Shown: positions 1-5,566 of the stretch, piece after piece
How positions within the stretch are numbered: the stretch's first letter is position 1
Layout: every line of letters starts with the position of its first letter
DNA from: Chloroflexota bacterium
GTDB lineage: Bacteria; Chloroflexota; Dormibacteria; CF-121
NCBI GenBank assembly: GCA_005881235.1
Contig: VBEQ01000095.1
Span: forward strand, 1-9,399
Reading direction: 5' to 3'
DNA length: 9,399 nucleotides
Notes under the pieces: model-generated
Database searches by the model: none
Seen by the model: only the letters and a program-made list of their open reading frames with translations
What the model was told of the DNA's origin: nothing
Position numbers and translations under genes: made by a program

Positions 1-939
1 ATCCTAGTTGTGGCGTTGGCACCCAACATCCCGATCGTCCTCGTGGGATGGTGCATGGCGCAGCTGTTTTTCAACGCTCTGCTCGCAGCTTTCATAGCAG
101 TACTGCCCGACCAGGTCCCGCGGGCGCAACGCGGTCTGGTGTCCGGCGTCCTGGGTGTGTGTCTGCCGATCGCGGCGGTTAGTGGCACCCTTCTCGTCAA
201 ACTTTTCACCGGCAACCCGGTCGCGACGTTCCTGGTCCCTTGCGCGACGGGCGGGTTCTTCATCCTGCTCTTCGTGGTCGCGCTGAAGGACCGTCGGCTG
301 GCCAGGGCGGCCAGACCGGCCTGGTCGCTGCGGGAATTCGCCAGCACCTTCTACGTCAAACCGCGGACAAGCCCGGACTTCGCCTGGGCCTTCGCCAGTC
401 GCTTCATGTTCCTTCTGGCCTACGCTCTTCTGACCACCTACGAGGCCTACTTCCTGCTGGGCAAAATCGGCAGCGCCGTGGCCGACGTGCCGCAACAGAT
501 ATTCCTCGGCACACTCGTCCAGTCCGTTCTCATCGTCGCCGCTTCGCTCAGCGCTGGCAAGCTCTCTGACTGGACGGGCCGCAGGAAGATCTTCGTTTTC
601 ATCGCGTCGATCGTGTACGGCCTGGCGATGTTCGCGGTCGCGATCGCCAGCAACTTCAACGGATTCCTGGTGGGGATGGCCATCAGCGGACTCGGCTTCG
701 GCATCTATACGGCCGTCGACCTCGCGCTCGTCGCCGACGTGCTACCGAACAAAGACAACGTCGGCAAAGATCTCGGCGTGTTCAACATCGCCGGCGCTCT
801 CCCCTTCTCCATCGCGCCGGCGGGCGCGCCAGCCATCCTGGCGATCGGCGGCGGCAACTACGGCGTGCTTTACGCCGCCGCCGGGATCTTCGCCATTATC
901 GGGGCCGTCGCCATACTGCCCGTGAGGGGTGTCCGATAG
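1..939 (+). CDS. MFS transporter, C-terminal part (5' end outside the window)
   Basis: Major facilitator superfamily permease, a proton-coupled or facilitated transporter in the cytoplasmic membrane; the substrate cannot be read from the sequence. The frame is open from base 1 with no stop, so the gene begins upstream. The GTG at base 10 falls inside a hydrophobic segment and is probably not the start. About 312 residues are visible, against roughly 400-450 for a whole MFS protein, so the first two or three helices are missing. The rest alternates hydrophobic helices with short loops. An MFS motif A copy (GKLSDWTGRRK) lies near base 556, in the loop expected between helices 8 and 9. The stretch around 715-800 (VDLALVADVLPN, then KDLGVFNIAGALP) is typical of actinobacterial MFS proteins distantly related to sugar (SLC45-like) carriers. 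That subfamily placement is from memory. It reads toward a second MFS gene 237 bp downstream but is not clearly co-transcribed with it. Confidence 0.9.
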   Translation: MLVVALAPNIPIVLVGWCMAQLFFNALLAAFIAVLPDQVPRAQRGLVSGVLGVCLPIAAVSGTLLVKLFTGNPVATFLVPCATGGFFILLFVVALKDRRLARAARPAWSLREFASTFYVKPRTSPDFAWAFASRFMFLLAYALLTTYEAYFLLGKIGSAVADVPQQIFLGTLVQSVLIVAASLSAGKLSDWTGRRKIFVFIASIVYGLAMFAVAIASNFNGFLVGMAISGLGFGIYTAVDLALVADVLPNKDNVGKDLGVFNIAGALPFSIAPAGAPAILAIGGGNYGVLYAAAGIFAIIGAVAILPVRGVR

Positions 940-983
940 TCAGCGTGGTGAGATGGTGACGACCTGCCAGGGGGGTCGTAGCC

Positions 984-1176
984 TCACTGCCGCTCAGCCG
1001 ATCGCTCGTGCGTCACAAGGGCGTAGGGGCCGTGACTACCGGCGCGGTTGGTGAACACGACTTCAGCATCGAAGCGCAGCGGTTGTTCTAGGAATTGGAA
1101 GTGGGGGGCCATCGCGTTGCCGTGAAGCCTTGAGCACTCCTCCATCGCATGAGGTGCGGCACCTCGGAATGAGTGG
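984..1176 (-). pseudogene. Possible decayed gene fragment between the two MFS genes
   Basis: The 237-bp gap between the MFS genes carries an open minus-strand frame that ends in TGA at 984-986. It reads into the start of the downstream MFS gene, where it is only a shadow. Within the gap the peptide looks protein-like, with segments such as LHGNAMAPHFQFLEQ and AEVVFTNRAGSHGPYALV. A rough hand count gives second codon positions about half G+C and first and third positions about 70%, the pattern expected of coding DNA in a high-GC genome. I see no start codon with a ribosome binding site and I do not recognise the family. It may be the 3' remnant of a lost gene, or chance in GC-rich sequence. 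Confidence 0.3.
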
Positions 1177-2364
1177 GTGAGTGCACTGCGTCGCAACGCG
1201 CTCCGATTTGTCCTTATCGTTGGCACCGCTAATCTCTTCGCCGATCTCACCTATGAGGGGGCCCGCAGCGTCAACGGACAGTTCCTTGCCACGTTAGGAG
1301 CGAGCGCCGCGGCCGTCGGCGTGACCGCGGGTTTCGGCGAACTCCTGGGATACGGGCTGCGATCGATCGCCGGCCTCATCGCCGATCGCACGGGTCGCTA
1401 CTGGTTGGCCGCAATCACGGGATATGGAATCAACATGGCAGCCGTGCCGGCTCTGGCGCTGGCGGGAAACTGGCCGCTCGCCGCCATTCTCATCATGACC
1501 GAGCGGACCGGTCGGGCAATTCGCAAACCTGCTATGGCTGCCATGCTGTCACACGCCGGCCAGCAGATGGGTCGGGGCTGGGTGTTCGGCCTGAACGAGG
1601 CGCTAGATCAAGCCGGCGCAACCATGGGACCTCTGGTGATGGCACTTGTGCTCTACACCCGTGGCGGATACCGCCAGGGATATGCGCTTCTCGTCATCCC
1701 TGCGCTGATCACCGTCGGCACGATCCTCGCGGCCCGACAGTTCCTACCCAACCCGAGAGATCTCGAGGCCGGCCATCCGCTCCAAGGTCGCGGCCTGAGC
1801 CGAAGGTACTGGCTTTACATGGTCGCAGCGGGATGCATCGGCGCCGGCTTTGCCGACTTCGCGCTCATCGGCTATCACTTCGAGAAGACCCACATCGTCT
1901 CACCCACGCTCATCCCCATTTATTACGCGGCGGCGATGGGTGTCGGCGCCGTCGGCGCCCTGATCCTCGGCCGCCTCTTTGATATCAACCAACGGGCCAC
2001 GGTCTACGGCGGCGTGATCGTCGCTGCGCTTTTCGCACCGTTGGTCTTTCTCGGCGGATCGGCCATGGCACTTCTGGGAATGATCCTCTGGGGGATCGGC
2101 ATGGCGCTTACGGAGTCCGTCCTGCTCTCCCTTGTGGCAGGCGTCGTTGAACCAGCGAAGCGGGCGACCGCCTTCGGACTCTTCGACACCGGGTTCGGCG
2201 TCGCGTGGTTTGTCGGCAGCGCCCTGATGGGCGTTCTGTATCAGACCTCGATAATCGGTCTGGTCATTTTCTCGGTGCTCATCCAGTTGGTGGCGTTGGT
2301 TTTCTTCAGGCTGGCCGGTTTCGGACCTAGTGACGGATCCAGGAGAGCTCGGGCAGCGCGCTGA
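1177..2364 (+). CDS. MFS transporter
   Basis: Complete 395-aa major facilitator superfamily permease of the cytoplasmic membrane with about 12 predicted helices; the substrate is unknown. Residues 22-31 (ADLTYEGARS) form a conserved N-terminal helix signature of a widespread MFS group usually annotated as putative efflux or arabinose-efflux-like permeases. Motif A follows as GLIADRTGRY (residues 66-75) in the loop after helix 2. TERTGRAIRKP, near residues 108-118, is the charged cytoplasmic segment characteristic of this group. A weaker second motif A copy (GRLFDINQR) marks the start of the C-terminal half. The C-terminal tail is short and arginine-rich. The GTG at 1177 is the first start codon after an in-frame TGA at 1150-1152, and no strong ribosome binding site precedes it. 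The gene converges on the minus-strand VOC remnant and DUF1801 gene. It is not closely similar to the upstream MFS gene, so this is not a recent tandem duplication. Confidence 0.9.
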   Translation: MSALRRNALRFVLIVGTANLFADLTYEGARSVNGQFLATLGASAAAVGVTAGFGELLGYGLRSIAGLIADRTGRYWLAAITGYGINMAAVPALALAGNWPLAAILIMTERTGRAIRKPAMAAMLSHAGQQMGRGWVFGLNEALDQAGATMGPLVMALVLYTRGGYRQGYALLVIPALITVGTILAARQFLPNPRDLEAGHPLQGRGLSRRYWLYMVAAGCIGAGFADFALIGYHFEKTHIVSPTLIPIYYAAAMGVGAVGALILGRLFDINQRATVYGGVIVAALFAPLVFLGGSAMALLGMILWGIGMALTESVLLSLVAGVVEPAKRATAFGLFDTGFGVAWFVGSALMGVLYQTSIIGLVIFSVLIQLVALVFFRLAGFGPSDGSRRARAAR

Positions 2365-2393
2365 TTTGCCCTCAACGAGGCCCGCTGACGACA

Positions 2394-2507
2394 TTACTTC
2401 GAGCCTTTAATCCGGCGGCCTCTCAGCCGGTCAACTTCCGCGGCCACATCCTCCACAATCAGCTGGATCCGGTTCCAGCCGCCAGCTCGGGGACGCTCGG
2501 TCAGTCC
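2394..2507 (-). pseudogene. Remnant of a VOC (glyoxalase/bleomycin-resistance) family gene
   Basis: Immediately after the stop codon of the minus-strand DUF1801 gene, the same frame stays open for 37 codons to a TAA at 2394-2396. The peptide contains GGWNRIQLIVEDVAAEVDRL, then RGRRIKGSK. The GGWNRIQL-V-D-A-V-RL pattern closely resembles the start of the second beta-alpha-beta module in many VOC proteins, where a strand is followed by a helix of the form DVxAxVxRLR and then by AGxRF. Here the reading frame collapses just after that helix, and the first module and the end are absent. I interpret this as a short leftover of a lost VOC gene. The family match is from memory and unverified. A weak inverted repeat, CCGGC/GCCGG, lies inside it (2412-2430). 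Confidence 0.45.
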
Positions 2508-2963
2508 TCAGCTCACCGCTTTCTTCAGGAGCGCGCCGATCCTTGCCTCGTCGGCGGCGGTCAACTCCGTCAGAGCGAAGGCGTTCGGCCACATGGTGCC
2601 TTCGTCGAGGTGCGCCTCGTCGCTGAAGCCGAACGTCGCGTACCTGGTCTTGAACTTCTGACCGCTTTGGAAGAAGCAGACGACCTTGCCGTCCTTGGCG
2701 TACGCGGGCATCCCATACCACGTTCTTGGCGACAGGGCCGGTGCGCTGGCTTTGACGATGGCATGGAGCCGCTTGGCCATGGCGCGATCCCGTGCCGGCA
2801 TCTCGGCGATCCTGGCGAGCACGGCGCTTTCCCCGTCCGCCTTGTCCGCGGCCGCCTTCATCTCTTTGACCCGCTCCTTCATCGCGGCTTTTTCCTCGCC
2901 CGTAAAACCCTCGCGCCTCTTTTTAGCTGTGGCGCTCTTGGTGGTCTTCTCCGTGTCCTTCAT
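2508..2963 (-). CDS. YdhG/DUF1801 family protein
   Basis: Small soluble cytoplasmic protein of 151 aa. Residues 1-50 are strongly charged, lysine- and glutamate-rich and probably helical (MKDTEKTTKSATAKKRR, then GFTGEEKAAMKERVKEMK). The rest matches the DUF1801 (YdhG_co) fold, related to YjbR/CyaY-like alpha-beta domains: a WYGMPAYAKDGKVVCFFQ core at about residues 82-99, then a TRYATFGF strand and an EGTMWPNAFAL segment. The biochemical role of the family is not established, though members often sit near ArsR, VOC or SRPBCC genes. The ATG at 2961-2963 is well supported by AGGAGGAA at 2971-2978 on the minus strand. Upstream on the same strand, 149 bp away, lies a VOC gene with an identical ribosome-binding motif, so the two are probably co-transcribed. 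The frame just beyond its stop is the VOC remnant. The family call is firm; the function is unknown. Confidence 0.85.
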   Translation of the reverse strand: MKDTEKTTKSATAKKRREGFTGEEKAAMKERVKEMKAAADKADGESAVLARIAEMPARDRAMAKRLHAIVKASAPALSPRTWYGMPAYAKDGKVVCFFQSGQKFKTRYATFGFSDEAHLDEGTMWPNAFALTELTAADEARIGALLKKAVS

Positions 2964-3112
2964 AAGACATTTCCTCCTGTGCAGGTATTGAGCGAACGGC
3001 CGGTTAGGTCCATGGCGTGTTCATGCGAGATGTGGAGGTCGAACAGAGCGCGACGGGCCGCGCCATCCGAGACGTCGATACGTCCTGGCGCGACCCGCTG
3101 ACTCCGACCGCC
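2964..3112 (-). other. Intergenic stretch with a coding-like open frame (possible regulator remnant)
   Basis: This 149-bp gap separates the minus-strand VOC and DUF1801 genes. In the VOC frame, the sequence after the VOC stop stays open for 50 codons. It ends at a TGA (2960-2962) that overlaps the DUF1801 ATG as ATGA. The peptide includes ARRALFDLHISHEHAMDL. The RRALFDL portion recalls the first helix of ArsR-type winged-helix regulators (DPTRRALFDLL), which are common neighbours of DUF1801 and VOC genes. There is no credible start codon with a ribosome binding site, and the rest does not continue as an HTH domain. It is either a decayed fragment or chance. Confidence 0.2.
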
Positions 3113-3526
3113 TTACCGGCGTCCCGCTCCACTACGTGCGCGGTCCAGCTGTGCGATCTGGATCATGTTGCCAGAGGTGTCATTCGCCTGGGCGATGGTC
3201 GAGCCCGTCACCTTGGTGGGCGGCATCTTGAATTCGGCGCCGGCGGCCTTCATCCGCTCATAGTCGCCCTGGACGTCGTCCGTGAAGAACATGGCTGCCG
3301 GCTGGCCCTGCTGAAAGAGCGCCTCCTGGTAGGCCTTGGCCGCAGGGTTGTCGTTACGCGCGAGCTGCAGCTCGGTGCCATCCGGGTCTTCGGGCGACGC
3401 CACGGTTAGCCACCGATACCCCCCCTGCGAAACGTCCGCCTTTTTCACGAAGCCGGCCACTTCGGTATAGAAGCGCAAGGCCTTGTCCTGGTCGTCCACG
3501 TAAATGGTGGTCAATTTGATTTTCAT
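3113..3526 (-). CDS. VOC family protein (glyoxalase-like)
   Basis: A 137-aa cytoplasmic protein with the two-module vicinal-oxygen-chelate fold. Module 1 covers about residues 1-57: strand KLTTIYVDD, helix KALRFYTEVAGF, then a strand RWLTV and DGTELQLAR. Module 2 covers about residues 75-130: strand AAMFFTDDV, helix GDYERMKAAGAEF, then a strand and GNMIQIAQL. The usual metal-ligand histidine near the start of module 1 is absent, so a glyoxalase I metal site is not evident. This subgroup is often left as uncharacterised VOC or lactoylglutathione lyase-like. A GTG or ATG start is resolved by AGGAGGAAA at 3530-3538 (minus strand) just before the ATG at 3524-3526. The tail after QLDRARSGAGRR is short. 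The gene leads a probable transcript with the DUF1801 gene and diverges from the AraC gene across a 190-bp region. It is a different VOC subgroup from the one at 4214-4636. Confidence 0.9.
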   Translation of the reverse strand: MKIKLTTIYVDDQDKALRFYTEVAGFVKKADVSQGGYRWLTVASPEDPDGTELQLARNDNPAAKAYQEALFQQGQPAAMFFTDDVQGDYERMKAAGAEFKMPPTKVTGSTIAQANDTSGNMIQIAQLDRARSGAGRR

Positions 3527-3716
3527 TACTTTCCTCCTGTCAAATTCGCGGCGTTGGCCGCTTCATACGGCCAGCTTAGGCTCCCCGCTCCGCGATTGCT
3601 TCTTGATTTCTGACGGGTCTCAGGAAGGCGCCCCCACATCGGTCAGGAATGGAGAAGCATTCCCCCCGCGATCGATCTACTGTGCCGGATGGCCCCGTTT
3701 CTTTATAGGATTGTAA
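3527..3716. promoter_or_regulatory. Divergent promoter region with two inverted repeats
   Basis: This 190-bp region separates the minus-strand VOC gene from the plus-strand AraC gene and must hold both promoters. Two short inverted repeats are visible. One is GTTGGCCG (3553-3560) with CGGCCAGC (3568-3575), 8-bp arms with one mismatch and a 7-base centre; it lies within the likely leader of the VOC transcript. The other is GGAATG (3646-3651) with CATTCC (3658-3663), perfect 6-bp arms and a 6-base centre. Neither is followed by a T-run, so they are operator or leader-hairpin candidates rather than terminators. The AT-rich TTTATAGGATTGTAAATG just before the AraC start could hold a -10 element (TATAGG) or a ribosome binding site (AGGA). 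Confidence 0.35.
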
Positions 3717-4217
3717 ATGTGCCTGTTGACTTCTTTTTCCTTGAGTTCTGTGACTAGCGCGACTCGGGTCCCACCCCGTGCCCCGTCGACGCAGCACCTG
3801 CACGACCTGGCGCGGCTGCGCCGTGTCCGCGACCGGATCGACCGGGAGTACGCGCGGCCGCTGGACGTCGAGGCGCTCGCCCGGGCCGCCCACATGTCGG
3901 CCGGGCACCTCAGCCGTGAGTTCCGCCTCGCCTACGGCGAGTCGCCGTACAGCTATTTGATGACGCGGCGCATCGAGCGCGCGATGGCGCTGCTGCGTCG
4001 TGGCGACCTCAGCGTCACCGAGGTCTGTTTCGCGGTCGGCTGCTCATCGCTGGGCACCTTCAGCAGTCGCTTCACCGAACTGGTCGGGATGCCGCCCAGC
4101 ACCTACCGGCGCCACGAAGCACGCGCGACGGACGGGATGGCGCCCTGCGTGGCGAAACAGGTAACCAGACCGATCAGGAAGCGAGAAGCGCGGGTCACCG
4201 AGCCCGTCCTAGCGTGA
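3717..4217 (+). CDS. Short AraC-family transcriptional regulator
   Basis: DNA-binding regulator of 166 aa that is almost entirely an AraC/XylS HTH domain; it lacks the usual N-terminal ligand-binding (cupin or other) domain. The domain covers about residues 34-132. The first helix-turn-helix lies around RPLDVEALARAAHMSAGHLSREF (48-69, quoted to show the motif). The second lies at about 98-125, with DLSVTEVCFAVGCSS and the GMPPSTYRRH ending typical of the family. A tail of roughly 35 residues (MAPCVAKQVTRPIRKREA) resembles that of Streptomyces homologues. The ATG at 3717 is preceded by AGGA at 3707-3710 with 6-nt spacing. An in-frame TTG (3741) or GTG (3750) would also leave the domain intact and may be the true start. 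Its stop overlaps the next VOC gene as GTGA, implying coupled translation. It probably controls that gene, and possibly the divergent VOC gene too. The inducer is unknown. Confidence 0.9.
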   Translation: MCLLTSFSLSSVTSATRVPPRAPSTQHLHDLARLRRVRDRIDREYARPLDVEALARAAHMSAGHLSREFRLAYGESPYSYLMTRRIERAMALLRRGDLSVTEVCFAVGCSSLGTFSSRFTELVGMPPSTYRRHEARATDGMAPCVAKQVTRPIRKREARVTEPVLA

Positions 4218-4636
4218 CCGCCATGCACCTCACCATTCACTCGACCTTCCTCCCGCACGCCGACCCGGACGCATCTCTCGCCTTCTATCGCGACACCCTC
4301 GGCTTCGAGGTCCGCAACGATGTCGGACACCGCGGGATGCGCTGGATTACGGTCGGCCCTCCCGACCAGCCCGGCACGTCGATCGTCCTTCACCCGCCAG
4401 GTGTCGGCCCCAGCCCCGTCACCGACGACGAGCGCCGCACCATCGTCGAGATGATGGCCAAGGGCAGCTATGCCGCCATCATCCTGGCCACTACCGACCT
4501 CGAGGGCATCTTCGCGCGGGTGCAGGCCAGCGGCGCCGAAGTCGTCCAGGAGCCGATCGAGCAGCCGTACGGCGTCCGCGACTGCGCCTTCCGCGATCCC
4601 GCGGGCAACCTCGTCCGCATCAACGAGCTGCGCTGA
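4214..4636 (+). CDS. VOC family protein coupled to the AraC regulator
   Basis: A 140-aa vicinal-oxygen-chelate protein. Module 1 (about residues 4-60) has strand MHLTIHSTFLPHADP, helix DASLAFYRDTLGFEV, then strand GMRWITVGPPDQPGTSIVLHPPG. Module 2 (about 85-138) has strand YAAIILATTDLE, helix GIFARVQASGAEVVQEP, then YGVRDCAFRDPAGNLVRINEL. The last segment is the classic VOC C-terminal signature. Family members include glyoxalases, extradiol dioxygenases and antibiotic-binding resistance proteins; this one cannot be assigned a substrate. The GTG at 4214 overlaps the AraC stop by 4 bases. An in-frame ATG at 4223 is the alternative start and gives a protein 3 residues shorter. The AraC-then-VOC order is, from memory, common in Streptomyces and relatives, which suggests a regulator-sensor or regulator-detoxification pair. 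It ends 75 bp before the methyltransferase. Confidence 0.9.
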   Translation: MTAMHLTIHSTFLPHADPDASLAFYRDTLGFEVRNDVGHRGMRWITVGPPDQPGTSIVLHPPGVGPSPVTDDERRTIVEMMAKGSYAAIILATTDLEGIFARVQASGAEVVQEPIEQPYGVRDCAFRDPAGNLVRINELR

Positions 4637-4711
4637 GCCGTCCGGCGATCGCGCGCCTAACTGACCAACCCCCTGGCTAAGCCGATCTAAATTAGAGGGG
4701 AACTTCCACCC
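4637..4711 (+). promoter_or_regulatory. Leader of the methyltransferase gene, short palindrome at the ribosome binding site
   Basis: This is a 75-bp gap between the VOC and methyltransferase genes. An AT-rich patch holds the near-palindrome TCTAA-A-TTAGA (4686-4696), whose right end overlaps the ribosome binding site GAGGGGAA (4695-4702). The patch stands out in GC-rich surroundings and could be a -10 region, an operator or neither. The arms are only 5 bp. Confidence 0.25.
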
Positions 4712-5290
4712 ATGACTGCAGACTTATTTGAATCCGCCTACCTCGGAACCCCGCCATGGGACATCGGCCGCTCGCAGCCCGCGATCATGCGGCTGGCCGA
4801 GACCGGCCAGATCACCGGGTTGGTCCTGGACATCGGGTGCGGGACCGGCGAAAACGTCCTATACCTGGCCGAGCATGGCTTTGTTGCGGCGGGAATCGAC
4901 GGCGCGCCGACCGCGATCAGGAAGGCGCGGGCCAAAGCAAAACAGCGTGGTCTCGAGGCTCGTTTCGAGCTTGCCGACGCGCTCGACCTCGCCGTGCCCG
5001 AGCAGCCATTCGACACCGTCATTGATTCGGGGCTGTTTCATGTGTTCTCTGACGAAGACCGCGCCCATTTCAGAGATAGCCTCGGGCGAGTCGTTCGGCG
5101 GGGCGGCACCTACTTTCTGATGTGCTTCAGCGACCAGGAGCCTGGCGATTGGGGACCGCGGCGCGTAACTCAAGCCGAGATCAGGTCGGTCTTTCGCGAC
5201 GGTTGGCGCGTCAATTACATCCAGCCCTCGAGCTTTGAGACCAATCTGGGTCAGTCTTACGCATGGCTGGCTTCGATCTCGCGCTTATGA
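4712..5290 (+). CDS. Class I SAM-dependent methyltransferase
   Basis: A 192-aa cytoplasmic methyltransferase. Motif I, the SAM-binding loop, is VLDIGCGTGENVLYLA (residues 38-53) with D40 and G42/G44/G46. The acidic residue ending strand 2 is D63 (AAGIDGAP), expected to bind the ribose hydroxyls. ADALDL (88-93) is the adenine-binding motif III. FDTVIDSGLFHVF (100-112) is motif IV with the post-strand segment. Length and the N-terminal PPWDIGRSQPAIMRL resemble small thiopurine or tellurite-resistance-type (TPMT/TehB-like) methyltransferases, so a small xenobiotic or metalloid substrate is plausible but unproven. The ATG at 4712 is preceded by GAGGGGAA at good spacing, so the start is firm. The stop overlaps the next ATG as ATGA, coupling it to a small membrane protein. 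Transcription may continue from the AraC/VOC pair or begin in the 75-bp gap. Confidence 0.9.
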   Translation: MTADLFESAYLGTPPWDIGRSQPAIMRLAETGQITGLVLDIGCGTGENVLYLAEHGFVAAGIDGAPTAIRKARAKAKQRGLEARFELADALDLAVPEQPFDTVIDSGLFHVFSDEDRAHFRDSLGRVVRRGGTYFLMCFSDQEPGDWGPRRVTQAEIRSVFRDGWRVNYIQPSSFETNLGQSYAWLASISRL

Positions 5291-5502
5291 AGAGCCAACC
5301 CGCTGGTTTTTGTGGCATGAGGGCGGTCGTTCGCAAGCAAGCAATCCTGCTCGGCATTGGGATGGCCGCGGCGATTCTTAGCATGACTCTTGGCAGTCTC
5401 GCCGAAGGAATAGTGCATCAGTCTGGCCAATGGGTTTCGACGATAGCGTTTGGCACGTTCATGCTCGTGCTTTTCAAAGTCCGACCAGATTTCTTCCGCT
5501 GA
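5287..5502 (+). CDS. Small membrane protein, two predicted helices
   Basis: A 71-aa protein I do not recognise. After a short, mildly basic N-terminus (RAVVRKQ), residues 19-43 form a hydrophobic helix rich in small residues (AILLGIGMAAAILSM). Residues about 48-63 form a second one (QWVSTIAFGTFMLVLF). A short loop with GIVHQSG lies between them and a basic end (KVRPDFFR) follows. This fits a hairpin membrane protein with both ends in the cytoplasm. I chose the ATG at 5287 because it overlaps the methyltransferase stop as ATGA, the usual sign of translational coupling. An in-frame ATG at 5263 lies inside the methyltransferase gene and is less likely. Base composition looks less GC-rich than in the neighbouring genes. 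It may anchor or accompany the methyltransferase, but nothing in the sequence shows contact. A 64-bp gap separates its end from the converging PPOX gene. Confidence 0.6.
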   Translation: MKSQPAGFCGMRAVVRKQAILLGIGMAAAILSMTLGSLAEGIVHQSGQWVSTIAFGTFMLVLFKVRPDFFR

Positions 5503-5566
5503 GACGTCCGACAAGCAGGCCGAGTAAGGCCTACGAACTCGTGGGTTGCGGCGTGGGCGCTACTCG
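5503..5566. terminator. Possible weak bidirectional terminator between convergent genes
   Basis: This gap lies between two convergent genes, where a terminator is expected. The only hairpin I see is AGGCC (5517-5521) with GGCCT (5528-5532), a 5-bp stem with a 6-base loop. No T-run follows on either strand, so intrinsic termination is not well supported. Confidence 0.2.

Noticed and set aside
1..2364. Recent tandem duplication of the MFS genes
   Set aside because: The two proteins differ in motif A sequence, loop signatures and overall residues. They are different MFS subgroups that happen to be adjacent.
1900..2394. 164-codon minus-strand open frame opposite the second MFS gene
   Set aside because: The peptide is rich in Asp, Glu, Arg and Gly with no fold-like pattern, and the plus strand encodes a clear 12-helix transporter.
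2412..2430. CCGGC/GCCGG hairpin as terminator for the second MFS gene
   Set aside because: The stem is only 5 bp, the loop is 9 bases and there is no T-run. It also lies inside the VOC-like remnant.
2610..3101. 163-codon plus-strand open frame opposite the DUF1801 gene
   Set aside because: The minus strand has a recognisable family and an excellent ribosome binding site. The plus-strand frame has neither.
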